Shown piece by piece: positions 52,778 through 62,433 of a DNA stretch of 64,000 bases (positions are counted from its first letter, which is position 1; each line of letters starts with the position of its first letter). Made by a program: the position numbers and the translations under genes. The notes under the pieces are model-generated. The model had not been told where the DNA came from, did no database searches, and was given only the letters and a program-made list of their open reading frames with translations. This DNA comes from Winogradskyella ursingii (GTDB lineage: Bacteria > Bacteroidota > Bacteroidia > Flavobacteriales > Flavobacteriaceae): NCBI RefSeq assembly GCF_013403975.1, contig NZ_JABFDH010000001.1, positions 434,001-498,000 of the forward strand, read 5' to 3'.

Positions 52778-55700
52778 ATGAAGCAATTTTGCTTACTTGT
52801 ATTAATACTGATGTTATCAAATATTGGCTTCGCTCAAAACGAAGCCAACATTTGGTACTTTGGTAATAATGCAGGTTTGGATTTTAATTCTGGTAGCCCT
52901 GTGGTATTAACAGATGGGCAATTGGCGACTTTAGAGGGTTGTTCTACGATTTCAGATAGTGATGGCAACCTACTTTTTTATTCCGACGGTATAACGGTAT
53001 GGAATAAAAATCATTCTGTCATGGTAAACGGTACAGGCTTAAAAGGGCATCCTTCAAGTACACACTCTGCACTTATAGTACCAAAGCCAAATGACCCTAA
53101 TATCTATTACATTTTTACTGTAGATGAAGCTTCAAGTCCTGCTAATGGCATCCAGTATTCAGAAGTTGACATGACACTAGAGGGAGGATTAGGTGCCATT
53201 ACCAGCAATAAAAATATACTCTTGCACACACCAACAACCGAAAAGCTAACAGCCATTAAAAACTTTGCTGGTAGTGGATATTGGGTATTGAGCCATGAAT
53301 ATAATAGCAATAATTTTATGGCTTATGAAGTTACAGCAACTGGAGTCAATGCTACACCAGTTATCAGTTCTGTTGGTACTATTGTTGCCGAGCTTCAAAG
53401 CTCTAGAGGGCAAATAAAGATTTCGCCAAATGGTACTAAAGTTGCTGTTGCCAGATCTGGTGACTTAGAACATATTGAGTTATATGATTTTAATAATTCA
53501 ACGGGTATAGTTTCTAATCCACTTTTATTATTTACTGATAATTATCACAATCCATATGGCATTGAGTTCTCGCCAAACAGTAAATTGTTATACAGCAGTA
53601 TGAGTCAAGGTCAAATTTATCAGTTTAATTTGGATGCGGGAACGGATATGGATATCATAGATTCACGCATAATTCTTTCAAACAATTTTGGGACTCAATA
53701 CGCAGGTATGCAATTAGGACCTGATGGTAAAATTTATGTGGCAACATATAATTCTGAGTATTTAGATGCAATCAATGATCCAAATATCGTTGGTACTGGG
53801 TGTAATTATGTAACCGATGCCATTTATTTAGATGGAAGAGAATCTCAACTTGGTCTTCCGCCGTTTATTCAATCTTTCTTCTTTGTGGGTTTTCAAGCCA
53901 ACACGGTTTGCCAAGGTGATGCTACTGATTTTAATGCAAACATCTCTCAGTCTTACGATACATTGATTTGGGATTTTGGAGACGGCAATTCATCTACAGA
54001 AGAAAACCCTTCCCATACATATTTAAACCATGGTGATTACGAAGTGACATTAACGGTAACTTCAGGAGCGCAGAGTTCCGTTGACACCAAAACAATTACG
54101 GTTTATGAAACACCAACAGTTACACCAGTTGTTGAACTTAGACAATGCGATGATGACTTGGACGGTTTTAGCATATTCAATCTTAACGAAGCTAATGCCG
54201 AAATATCTGTGAACCATCTCAATGAAACGATTACCTATTACGAATCTCATATAGATGCAGAAAACGAAGTTGATGCTATTAATAATATTACAGACTATCC
54301 AAATGAAGTGGTGAGTTTGGATACCGTTTGGGCAAGAGTAGAAAATATTGACGGTTGCTATGCGATATCACAAGTGAATCTAGTGGTTTCAACGACTCAG
54401 ATTCCCAATACTTTTACTAGGGAATTTTATCAATGTGATGATGGAGCAAATACCACGGATGGCATAGCATCTTTCGATTTTAGTTCGGTCAATTCTGAAA
54501 TTGAAGCCATGTTCCCTAGTGGACAACAATTAAGTGTTACTTATTTCAGAAACCTCTCAGATGCACTATCTGAGATTAATGCTATTGACGATATTTCAAA
54601 CTATCAGAATATGGGCTATCCAAACAATCAAGATATATACGTAAGGGTGGATAGTGAACTGGATAATGATTGTTTGGGCTTGGGACACCATATTACACTC
54701 AATGTCGAAAAAGTACCGATAGCAAATCCTGTTTTAATAGACCAACAATGCGATGCTGATGGTGACGGTTTGTATGACTTTGACACTTCAGACATTGAAA
54801 CTGAAATATTAGACGGACAGAACAATGTGACAGTTGAATATTATGATGCATTGGGCAATGCCCTACCAAGTCCGTTACCAGACCCCTTTAGCACATCCAC
54901 GCAAGATGTTATTGCCAGAGTCATAAATTCCACTTCCAAAGACCCTGACGGAGCTTGTTATGATGAAACTACATTGAGTTTTGTAGTTGATGCTGCGGCT
55001 GTAGCATATCCAATGTCAGATTTTTTAGAGTGTGACAACAATAATGATGGCTCAGTTTCTTTTGATACTTCAAATATTGAGAGTTTAGTCCTAAATGGTC
55101 AGTCAGGTATGTCGGTAAGCTATTTTGATGAAAATGGAAATACATTACCTAGTCCGCTTCCAGATCCATTCACATCAGAATCCCAAACTATTACCATAAG
55201 GGTAGAAAACGTATTGAGTACCAGTTGTTATGATGAGACCACAGTAAATTTTGTTGTTACACAACAACCAGTTGCAAACGCTATTACCGACGACTTTGTA
55301 TGTGATGATGTTTCTAATGATGGCGAACACATCTTTGTCTTATCTGAATACGATGAACAGATGTTGAATGGACAATCATCATCTCAATTTGAGATTCGAT
55401 ATTTTGAAACTATTGACAAAGCTGAAAACAATATTGATGCTTTGCCAAATGTATTGACTGTCAATTCCACTTCTCAAACAATTTTTGCAAGGATTCACAA
55501 TATTGATAATCATCATTGTTACGAAATCACTTCATTTGAATTGGGAGTAAACTACATGCCTCTTGCTTATCAACCAGATAATTTATATATCTGTGATGAT
55601 GCTGAAAATGATGGTGTTGAAATGTTTGATTTATCTGTTCAGTCAGATGCTATTTTAAATGGCCAATCACCAACGGATGGCGAAATAAGTTTCCATCTTA

Positions 55701-56536
55701 ACTTTGAAGATGCTGAAATTGGACAAGAACCCCAATCGTTGGATTTTGTTAATACCTCAAATCCGCAAACGCTTTTTGCACGTATTCAAAACAATAATAA
55801 CAAAGATTGTTACTCCATCACCTCGTTTGACCTTATAGTAAATGAGCAACCCGTATTATTAATGAATGATTTGTGGCCTATCTGCGAGGGCAGTGATGTG
55901 CAGATCATAGCCGATGAGGGTTATGACAATTACAGTTGGTCTTCAGGCGAGACAACTAGAGTTATAACTGTAGACGAGCCAGGTCAATATACGGTTACGG
56001 CATCCAATACTTATGGAAATCTGATCTGTAGTGTAGAAAAAACAATTACCGTAAGCATATCTGATATTGCAATAATAACAGATATTGAAACTGTAGATTG
56101 GTCTCAGACTGATAATGTTATATCTGTATTTATTGAAGGCAATGGTGATTACGAATACTCAATTGATGGTATAAATTATCAAGACGAAAGTATATTCGAT
56201 AGGTTACCAATTGATGAATATACAGTTTATGTCAGGGATAAAAATGGTTGCGGTATAGTAACTCAGGATGTTTACCTCTTAAATTACCCAAGATATTTCA
56301 CACCAAATGGTGACGGTACAAATGATTTTTGGCAAATAAAAAATTCAGCAAGAGAGCCATTAAATAAATTATCAATTTATGATCGCTACGGGAAACTTAT
56401 CAAGCAATTACAACCTAGTGATTTTGGCTGGGATGGTACATTGAATGGTAATAAACTACCGAGTAATGATTATTGGTTTGTATTAGAGCGTCAGAATGGA
56501 AAAACATATACTGGGCATTTTACATTAAAACGCTAA
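52778..56536 (+). CDS. Large secreted protein with PKD and gliding-motility C-terminal domain
   Basis: The 1252-residue protein has a signal peptide, an N-terminal propeller-like region (about 20-370) with repeated YYIFTVDEA-like strands, and a PKD domain (about 385-445, FGDGNSSTEENPSHTYLNHG). Five or six tandem domains of about 90-110 residues follow, opening with CDxDxDG and closing with ARVxN. Two of these share GNxLPSPLPDPF. The last 85 residues (FTPNGDGTNDFWQI, SIYDRYGK, TGHFTLKR) form the type B sorting domain of type IX secretion (TIGR04131-like). It would be exported and anchored at the surface. It lies between the duplicated tRNA ends. Confidence 0.88.
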   Translation: MKQFCLLVLILMLSNIGFAQNEANIWYFGNNAGLDFNSGSPVVLTDGQLATLEGCSTISDSDGNLLFYSDGITVWNKNHSVMVNGTGLKGHPSSTHSALIVPKPNDPNIYYIFTVDEASSPANGIQYSEVDMTLEGGLGAITSNKNILLHTPTTEKLTAIKNFAGSGYWVLSHEYNSNNFMAYEVTATGVNATPVISSVGTIVAELQSSRGQIKISPNGTKVAVARSGDLEHIELYDFNNSTGIVSNPLLLFTDNYHNPYGIEFSPNSKLLYSSMSQGQIYQFNLDAGTDMDIIDSRIILSNNFGTQYAGMQLGPDGKIYVATYNSEYLDAINDPNIVGTGCNYVTDAIYLDGRESQLGLPPFIQSFFFVGFQANTVCQGDATDFNANISQSYDTLIWDFGDGNSSTEENPSHTYLNHGDYEVTLTVTSGAQSSVDTKTITVYETPTVTPVVELRQCDDDLDGFSIFNLNEANAEISVNHLNETITYYESHIDAENEVDAINNITDYPNEVVSLDTVWARVENIDGCYAISQVNLVVSTTQIPNTFTREFYQCDDGANTTDGIASFDFSSVNSEIEAMFPSGQQLSVTYFRNLSDALSEINAIDDISNYQNMGYPNNQDIYVRVDSELDNDCLGLGHHITLNVEKVPIANPVLIDQQCDADGDGLYDFDTSDIETEILDGQNNVTVEYYDALGNALPSPLPDPFSTSTQDVIARVINSTSKDPDGACYDETTLSFVVDAAAVAYPMSDFLECDNNNDGSVSFDTSNIESLVLNGQSGMSVSYFDENGNTLPSPLPDPFTSESQTITIRVENVLSTSCYDETTVNFVVTQQPVANAITDDFVCDDVSNDGEHIFVLSEYDEQMLNGQSSSQFEIRYFETIDKAENNIDALPNVLTVNSTSQTIFARIHNIDNHHCYEITSFELGVNYMPLAYQPDNLYICDDAENDGVEMFDLSVQSDAILNGQSPTDGEISFHLNFEDAEIGQEPQSLDFVNTSNPQTLFARIQNNNNKDCYSITSFDLIVNEQPVLLMNDLWPICEGSDVQIIADEGYDNYSWSSGETTRVITVDEPGQYTVTASNTYGNLICSVEKTITVSISDIAIITDIETVDWSQTDNVISVFIEGNGDYEYSIDGINYQDESIFDRLPIDEYTVYVRDKNGCGIVTQDVYLLNYPRYFTPNGDGTNDFWQIKNSAREPLNKLSIYDRYGKLIKQLQPSDFGWDGTLNGNKLPSNDYWFVLERQNGKTYTGHFTLKR

Positions 56537-56600
56537 AATGCCTTTAATCATTATCAAGTAAAATTCTTTTGTTGTCCCTATTAGTGTCCCTTAAAAACCA

Positions 56601-56630
56601 AAAAACCCGATTCAAGTGAATCGGGTTTTT
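56601..56630. terminator. Bidirectional terminator between the secreted-protein gene and tRNA-Phe
   Basis: AAAAACCCGATTCA pairs with TGAATCGGGTTTTT (56601-56614, 56617-56630) with a 2-base loop; T-runs exist in both directions. Confidence 0.8.
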
Positions 56631-56632
56631 GA

Positions 56633-56708
56633 TGGTGGTGCCTCCAGGAATCGAACCAGGGACACAAGGATTTTCAGTCCTTTGCTCTACCAACTGAGCT
56701 AAGGCACC
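56633..56708 (-). tRNA. tRNA-Phe(GAA)
   Basis: Read on the minus strand, GGTGCCT at the 5' end pairs with AGGCACC at the 3' end (acceptor stem). The anticodon loop is CTGAAAA with anticodon GAA, and GGTTCGATTCC is the T arm. The CCA tail is encoded. The total length is 76 bases. Confidence 0.97.
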
Positions 56709-56729
56709 AATTGCTTATGAAAGCGGATG

Positions 56730-56760
56730 CAAATATATATTCATTTTTATTATTCACAAA
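56730..56760 (-). promoter_or_regulatory. Promoter of tRNA-Phe
   Basis: On the minus strand TTTG (56757-56760) is separated by 19 bases from TATATTTG (56730-56737), an exact match to the Bacteroidota TTTG/TAnnTTTG promoter, 21 bases before the tRNA. Confidence 0.75.
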
Positions 56761-56766
56761 AGGAAA

Positions 56767-56793
56767 GTTGTAAAATTTGATTTTATAAATTTG
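56767..56793 (+). promoter_or_regulatory. Probable promoter of coaX
   Basis: TAAATTTG (56786-56793) is an exact -7 box; GTTG (56767-56770) is the best -33 element. It ends 17 bases before the ATG and lies back to back with the tRNA promoter. Confidence 0.45.
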
Positions 56794-56810
56794 CATCATA
56801 CTTTTATCTT

Positions 56811-57539
56811 ATGAATCTTATTGTAGATGTTGGAAACACCTTTGTAAAGTTTGCTATTTTTAAAGATGGAAAACTTTTAGATAAAATCGCTTTTGAGCTT
56901 ATAGAATTCAAAAACCGATTTAAATCGTATCACAAAAAATATCCAGATCTAACACATTGTATTATTTCTTCAGTAGGTAGATTATCAAAACAGCACGTTA
57001 AGCTAGTCAAAGAAAAGCTAGAAATTTTAGAATTAGATACCGCCACCAAACTTCCATTTAAAAATTCCTATAAGACACCAAAAACATTAGGTGTAGACCG
57101 TATAGCTTTAGTGAGCGCTTCGGTACAGCAATATAATGATAGAAATGTACTCATAATTGATGCAGGAACTTGCATAACTTACGATTTTATCACAAAAGAG
57201 AACGAATATCTAGGCGGTGCAATTTCACCAGGTATTAGGCTACGTTATCGTACTTTAAATAATTTAACTGCCAATCTTCCGTTATTAGAGACACATCAGC
57301 CAAAATCTATTATTGGTAACACGACTGAAACGTCGATTCATTCTGGTGTTGTAACTGGTGCGATAAAAGAAATTGATGGCGTAATTGATGAATATTTAAA
57401 AAAATACCCAGATTTAACAGTTATTTTAACAGGCGGAGATGCTAAATTTTTGTCAAACCAATTAAAAAATAGCATATTTGCCAATTCAAATTTCTTATTG
57501 GAAGGATTGAATTTCATTCTAGAATATAATTCAAAATAA
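56811..57539 (+). CDS. coaX: Type III pantothenate kinase
   Basis: The 242-residue protein of the ASKHA fold has DVGNTFVKFAIF (residues 5-16), DRIALVSASVQ, IDAGTCITYDFI with catalytic Asp, GGAISPGIRLRYRTL and LTGGDAKFL. These are the CoaX blocks. It starts CoA synthesis by phosphorylating pantothenate with a monovalent-cation requirement. The last base overlaps the next start. Confidence 0.92.
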   Translation: MNLIVDVGNTFVKFAIFKDGKLLDKIAFELIEFKNRFKSYHKKYPDLTHCIISSVGRLSKQHVKLVKEKLEILELDTATKLPFKNSYKTPKTLGVDRIALVSASVQQYNDRNVLIIDAGTCITYDFITKENEYLGGAISPGIRLRYRTLNNLTANLPLLETHQPKSIIGNTTETSIHSGVVTGAIKEIDGVIDEYLKKYPDLTVILTGGDAKFLSNQLKNSIFANSNFLLEGLNFILEYNSK

Positions 57540-58858
57540 TGATAAAACGACTCATTGTAATTTGCATTACAATTATAGGTTCATTTTGCTATGCACAGCA
57601 AGGAACATCGTCTCCCTATTCTTTTTATGGTATTGGTAGTCTCAAGTTTAAAGGTACTGTAGAAAATCGCAGTATGGGTGGACTAAGTATCTATTTAGAT
57701 AGTATTCACGTTAACCTTAGAAATCCTGCAGCTTACGCCGGAAAAAATATTGAGGCGCCACCATTTGATAGTGAAAGTAGGCCGGTAAAGTTCGCTGTAG
57801 CAGGTACAACGACTAGTGCCACTTACAAAAGTAACTCAGGGGAGGCAAGTGGAGGAAGCTCTACGTTTGATTATATCGCAATTTCAGTTCCAATTGGTAG
57901 ATTTGGATTTGGATTTGGTCTATTGCCTTACAGTTCAGTTGGTTACAAGTTAGAAGATTTTAATGACGATGGCAATTTAGAAAACAGATACCGAGGTGAA
58001 GGTGGTGTTAACCGTGTGTTTACTGGGTTGGGTTATCAGATCACGCCAAATCTAAGCGCAGGTATGGATGTGAGCTATAATTTTGGTAGAGTAGAAAACA
58101 AAGCTATTGCTGTAGATTATACCGACGAAGGAGAGCTTGTGCAATATCAAACACGAGAAAACAATAGATCCGACTTGAGCGGACTTAATTTTAACTTCGG
58201 TCTTTCTTATAAGACTATGGTTACCGAAACGTTAGAACTTTCGGCTACGGCAACATATGCGCCTGAAACAAGACTATCTTCCCAAAATCAACGTTCATTT
58301 TCGACAGTCGTAATAAACAATGAGAACGAGGACGAATTAGTTAGAAATACAATTGATGTAGATTTGGAATCTCGAGGATTAAGAGACACAGAGTTGACCC
58401 TGCCTGCTACAGTTACAGTTGGCGCAGGTCTTGGAAAACCAAAAAAATGGTTTGCTGGAGCTGAATATACTGTTATCAATACCGGAAATTTTTCTAATCC
58501 AATTTTTAATAATGCCATTACGGTTTATGAAAAATCGCATCAAATAGCTCTTGGAGGATTCTTTATCCCTGATTATAATGCGTTTTCAGGCTATTTTAAC
58601 CGTGTGGTGTATAGAGCCGGATTTAACTTTGCAAATACAGGTCTCGTAATAAAAGATGAACCAATTAATGAGTTTGGCATATCTTTTGGACTAGGATTAC
58701 CAGTTGGAAACCGAAGTCTGTTTTCTAATGCTAATTTAGGGTTAGAATTTGGACAGAGAGGTACAAAGAAGCAAAATTTAATACAAGAGAATTTTATAAA
58801 TTTCAATCTAAGTTTATCTTTGAACTCGAGATGGTTCCAGAAAAGAAAATATAACTAA
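57539..58858 (+). CDS. Outer-membrane beta-barrel protein (FadL-like)
   Basis: The 439-residue protein has a signal peptide (CITIIGSFCYAQ) and a body with the repeated strand pattern and SPYSFYGIGSL, GGLSIYL, LRNPAAYAG, and FGFGFGLLPYSSVGYKL of the family often annotated as long-chain fatty acid transport or conserved outer membrane protein of Bacteroidota. The C-terminus is a barrel strand (LSLSLNSRWF). It starts one base before coaX stops. Substrate unknown. Confidence 0.8.
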   Translation: MIKRLIVICITIIGSFCYAQQGTSSPYSFYGIGSLKFKGTVENRSMGGLSIYLDSIHVNLRNPAAYAGKNIEAPPFDSESRPVKFAVAGTTTSATYKSNSGEASGGSSTFDYIAISVPIGRFGFGFGLLPYSSVGYKLEDFNDDGNLENRYRGEGGVNRVFTGLGYQITPNLSAGMDVSYNFGRVENKAIAVDYTDEGELVQYQTRENNRSDLSGLNFNFGLSYKTMVTETLELSATATYAPETRLSSQNQRSFSTVVINNENEDELVRNTIDVDLESRGLRDTELTLPATVTVGAGLGKPKKWFAGAEYTVINTGNFSNPIFNNAITVYEKSHQIALGGFFIPDYNAFSGYFNRVVYRAGFNFANTGLVIKDEPINEFGISFGLGLPVGNRSLFSNANLGLEFGQRGTKKQNLIQENFINFNLSLSLNSRWFQKRKYN

Positions 58859-58873
58859 TATAAAACTAAAACG

Positions 58874-60241
58874 ATGAAAACGAGAATTACAATATTGCTA
58901 GTCGCACTTTTTGTGAGTTTCAACATGGGGTTTGCACAACAAGATGAAGAGTGCATGAATAACCTTTCTATTTTTGATAGCTATTACAAAAGCAAAAAAT
59001 ACGATGATGCTTATGGACCGTGGAAAATTGTACGTGAAAAATGCCCAAAATTCAATCAAGCAATTTATGCTTACGGAGATAATATTTTAGAACATAAAAT
59101 TGAAAATAGCTCTGGTGCAGAACAAGTAGCATTTATCAAAGATTTAATGTTGCTATACGATCAGAGTCATGAGCATTACCCATCTAAATATTCTTTAGGT
59201 GATATGTTGGTGGAAAAGGCGCAATTAGCTTATTCTTATAAAGATGAATTGAACATGACTGATCAACAGGTCTATAATATGTTCGATGAGGCTTATAAGA
59301 AGGATCCTAAAAATTTCACAAGTGCAAAAGGACTTTATACCTATTTTTCATTGGCTGTAGATATTTTTGATGCAGGTGCAAAGTCGCCAGACGATGCTCA
59401 AAAAATGTTCGATAAGTATGATGATGTTATGGAGCTTATTGAAGGTACAGAAAAAGATTATATCGAAAAGCTGAATAAACTACTAGAAAAAGAAGAAGCT
59501 GGTACGCAATTGACAAAGAAAGAAGGTAAGTACAAAGCTAATTATGAAGCAAACTTAGGGGCTTTTGAGTCTGTAAAGTCAGGTATGGACCAAAAAATTG
59601 GTGAGAGAGCCAACTGTGAAGTGTTGGTGCCATTGTACGAAAAAGATTTTGAGCAATTTAAGAATGATGCTGTTTGGTTACAACGTGCTATGGACAGAAT
59701 GTACCAAAAAGGTTGTAAAGACGATCCTTTATTCTTAAAGTTGGTTGAGCAGAAAAACAATATAGCACCAAGTGGTAACACGGCATTCTATTTATATACT
59801 ATAACTGGTGAGCAGAAGTATTTTGACCAAACTATACAATTGGAACAAGATCCTTTAAAGAAGGCTAGATTGTATAAGCAATTGGGAGGAGAACTTATGG
59901 ACAAAGGAAATTATAGTAAGGCAAGACAGTATTTTATGAAATCACTTGAGCTTAATCCTTCGGACGGATCACCTTATCTTTATATAGCGCAAATGTATGC
60001 TAAGAGTGCTAACAATTGTGGAGACACTAACTTTAACAAAAGAGCTGTATTCTGGTTAGCTGCAAATGAAGCTAGAAAAGCTGGTCGTGTAGATAGTAGA
60101 TTAACTTCTAACGCTAATAAAGCAGCTGCAAGTTATGAAGCTAGTGCGCCTAGTAAAGCAGATATATTTAGTTCTACAATGGGTGGGAAAACCATTCAGA
60201 TAGGATGCTGGATCGGCCGCTCGATTACAGTACCTAACTAA
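58874..60241 (+). CDS. Exported TPR-containing protein
   Basis: The 455-residue protein begins with a signal peptide (ILLVALFVSFNMGFAQQ) and has alpha-helical repeats: CMNNLSIFDSYYKSKKYDDA, VLVPLYEKDFEQ, and a clear TPR near 330-380 (LMDKGNYSKARQYFMKSLELNPSDG). The C-terminal 60 residues are low in complexity. It is common in Flavobacteriaceae next to lptC and probably acts in envelope assembly. No specific function known. Confidence 0.75.
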   Translation: MKTRITILLVALFVSFNMGFAQQDEECMNNLSIFDSYYKSKKYDDAYGPWKIVREKCPKFNQAIYAYGDNILEHKIENSSGAEQVAFIKDLMLLYDQSHEHYPSKYSLGDMLVEKAQLAYSYKDELNMTDQQVYNMFDEAYKKDPKNFTSAKGLYTYFSLAVDIFDAGAKSPDDAQKMFDKYDDVMELIEGTEKDYIEKLNKLLEKEEAGTQLTKKEGKYKANYEANLGAFESVKSGMDQKIGERANCEVLVPLYEKDFEQFKNDAVWLQRAMDRMYQKGCKDDPLFLKLVEQKNNIAPSGNTAFYLYTITGEQKYFDQTIQLEQDPLKKARLYKQLGGELMDKGNYSKARQYFMKSLELNPSDGSPYLYIAQMYAKSANNCGDTNFNKRAVFWLAANEARKAGRVDSRLTSNANKAAASYEASAPSKADIFSSTMGGKTIQIGCWIGRSITVPN

Positions 60242-60246
60242 AAAGA

Positions 60247-60813
60247 ATGAACTTTTTTAAAATACATATTTTCAAAAGCATAGTCACAGCAATAGTTGTG
60301 ACTATGTTTTTTTCATGTGAAGACAATTTTAATAAAGTTCAAAAAATAGGAATTTTACAAAATCAGCCCATAGGTGAGGCAGAGGATATAGACCTCAAGT
60401 ACACCGAATATAATGATACCGTTGTAAAACTTCTCGCCAATCTTATCAGTCCAAAAATGTATGATTATTCTAATCGGGATTTTGGGTTTTCAGAATTTCC
60501 AGATGGTATTGAGTTAAAGATTTATGACGAGAACAACAACAAGACTACCATATTGGCCAATTACGCCATATTCTACTCAGATACAGACGTTATTGATTTG
60601 CAAGGTAATGTAAGAGTCGCTACTCATGAAAAAGACACTTTGTTTACAGAGCAACTTTACTACAACCAAAAATTAGAATGGGTGTTTACTAACGAGCCTT
60701 TTTACTTTAAAAGACCCACCACCAATCTTAGAGGAACAGGTTTCGATTCTGATAAAGACTTAAAGAAACGTCAAGTATTAGAAACTAGTGGAGTTATAGA
60801 AGTGGATAATTGA
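60247..60813 (+). CDS. lptC: LptC-like LPS export periplasmic lipoprotein
   Basis: The 188-residue protein has a lipoprotein signal (VTMFFSCED, Cys about 24) and the LptC/OstA fold: DGIELKIYDENNNKTTILANYAIFYSDTDVIDLQGNVRVAT, with EQLYYNQKLEWVF. It carries lipopolysaccharide between the ABC transporter and LptA. In Bacteroidota LptC is often a lipoprotein, unlike the membrane-anchored form of E. coli. Confidence 0.85.
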   Translation: MNFFKIHIFKSIVTAIVVTMFFSCEDNFNKVQKIGILQNQPIGEAEDIDLKYTEYNDTVVKLLANLISPKMYDYSNRDFGFSEFPDGIELKIYDENNNKTTILANYAIFYSDTDVIDLQGNVRVATHEKDTLFTEQLYYNQKLEWVFTNEPFYFKRPTTNLRGTGFDSDKDLKKRQVLETSGVIEVDN

Positions 60814-60848
60814 TTATCTTTGTCCTCAAATAATTCTACAGCTAACGC

Positions 60849-61043
60849 ATGAAACTTTTAAAATTCTTTCAATACGCTTATATCATTTTTGCGGCATTAT
60901 TCTTATGGGATGCCGTTACCAATTGGTCTGTAGATAGAAATAGGGCATATATGTCACTTCTATTTGCTGCACTTGCCATTTTTATGTTTTTCTTTAGAAA
61001 GCGTTTCAGAAAAAAGATTGAAGAGCGCAATAAAAAACAATAA
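60849..61043 (+). CDS. Small two-helix membrane protein
   Basis: The 64-residue protein has two hydrophobic segments (YAYIIFAALFLWDA and MSLLFAALAIFMFFF) and a basic C-terminus (RKRFRKKIEERNKKQ). The gene lies between lptC and a CNNM-family gene with no gap after. No family name known. Confidence 0.75.
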   Translation: MKLLKFFQYAYIIFAALFLWDAVTNWSVDRNRAYMSLLFAALAIFMFFFRKRFRKKIEERNKKQ

Positions 61044-61046
61044 TTT

Positions 61047-62336
61047 ATGACGCTAGATATAGTCATAATCATTGTAATGCTTTTACTTTCAGCCTTTTTT
61101 TCAGGGATGGAAATAGCTTATGTATCGTCCAACAAAATTCATATTGAAATTGAAAAAAAACAAGGCGATTTTTTAGGCAGAATTCTGGATAAGCTTACAG
61201 CAAGACCTTCAAAATATATTGCCACCATGCTTATTGGCAATAATATAGCGTTGGTAATTTATGGTTTTAAAATGGGTGATGTTTTGGTGCGTTGGTTCCA
61301 ATCCATGTTGCCATCAGACAGCGCTACGTTAACTTATATGTTCGTTAATTTAGAGCTGTTAACGCAAACTATTATCTCGACCTTGGTAATTTTAATTACG
61401 GCCGAATTTCTTCCAAAAGTATTTTTTCAGATTTATGCCAATTCATTATTAAAAATTTTAGCATTTCCTACTTATATCTTTCATCTTATATTTTCATTTA
61501 TATCGGATTTGGTCATTTGGATGTCCGATGCTGTATTAAAATACATTTTTAAAGCTTCTGGCGAAGATGCTGTTTTAGCAATGACTAAAGTAGAGTTGGG
61601 CAACTATATCAGTGAACAAATGGAATCTGTAGAAGACCACGACGATGTAGATAGTGAAATTCAGATATTCCAGAACGCGTTGGAATTTTCCGAAGTGAAA
61701 GCTCGTGAAGTGATGGTGCCACGTACCGAAATTACAGCGGTGGAAATTTCTGATTCTATAGAAAATTTAAGACAATTATTTGTTGAAACAGGAAGGACCA
61801 AAATAGTGGTTTATAAAGAAAATATAGACGACATTCAAGGTTACGTACATTCGTTCGAGCTTTTTAAAAAACCACAAACAATTGAATCTATTTTAATCCC
61901 AGTTGGTTTTGTGCCTGAAACTATTCTCATAAAAGATGTTTTAAATATCTTGACTAAAAAACGTAGAAGTATGGCAGTAGTCATAGATGAATATGGAGGT
62001 ACATCTGGCATAATGACTGTTGAGGATATTATCGAAGAATTATTCGGCGAAATTGAAGACGAACATGATTCCATAGAAATGATTGAGGAGCAAATCAATG
62101 ATAAAACTTTTCGGTTTTCTGCGCGTTTGGAAGTGGATTATATTAATGAAACTTACAAGCTCAACCTCCCAGAAGGTGAAAATTACGAAACTTTAGGTGG
62201 GTTAATCGTGAATTCAAAAGAGGGTATACCAGAAGTACAAGAGGATGTATCCATCAATAATTTTAAGTTTACAATCGAGGAAGTTTCATCTACAAAAATC
62301 GATGTGGTCCTGCTAAAAATCTTGGAAGTTGATTAA
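61047..62336 (+). CDS. CNNM/CorC-family hemolysin-like protein
   Basis: The 429-residue protein has an N-terminal DUF21 membrane domain of three or four helices (about 1-150), a pair of CBS domains (about 195-310, AREVMVPRTEI), and a CorC_HlyC C-terminal domain. Family members control magnesium or cobalt efflux. The start is three bases after the small membrane protein gene. Confidence 0.88.
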   Translation: MTLDIVIIIVMLLLSAFFSGMEIAYVSSNKIHIEIEKKQGDFLGRILDKLTARPSKYIATMLIGNNIALVIYGFKMGDVLVRWFQSMLPSDSATLTYMFVNLELLTQTIISTLVILITAEFLPKVFFQIYANSLLKILAFPTYIFHLIFSFISDLVIWMSDAVLKYIFKASGEDAVLAMTKVELGNYISEQMESVEDHDDVDSEIQIFQNALEFSEVKAREVMVPRTEITAVEISDSIENLRQLFVETGRTKIVVYKENIDDIQGYVHSFELFKKPQTIESILIPVGFVPETILIKDVLNILTKKRRSMAVVIDEYGGTSGIMTVEDIIEELFGEIEDEHDSIEMIEEQINDKTFRFSARLEVDYINETYKLNLPEGENYETLGGLIVNSKEGIPEVQEDVSINNFKFTIEEVSSTKIDVVLLKILEVD

Positions 62337-62370
62337 TCTTGAGCACCTCAGATAAAAACTACTTTTCAAC

Positions 62371-62401
62371 TTTCATTATTTGATATAAAATACTATTTTC
62401 G
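62371..62401 (+). promoter_or_regulatory. Possible promoter of the ppiD-like gene
   Basis: TTTC (62371-62374) and TATTTTCG (62394-62401) are 19 bases apart and match the TTTG/TAnnTTTG promoter with one mismatch in each, 33 bases before the ATG. Confidence 0.35.
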
Positions 62402-62433
62402 CAGACTTATTTACACGTAATAAAAACAGTAAA

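Noticed and set aside
52778..56536. Phage or integrative element cargo with integrase in the tRNA-flanked segment
   Set aside because: The only gene is a type IX secreted surface protein; no integrase, excisionase or phage gene is inside, so an active element is not supported.
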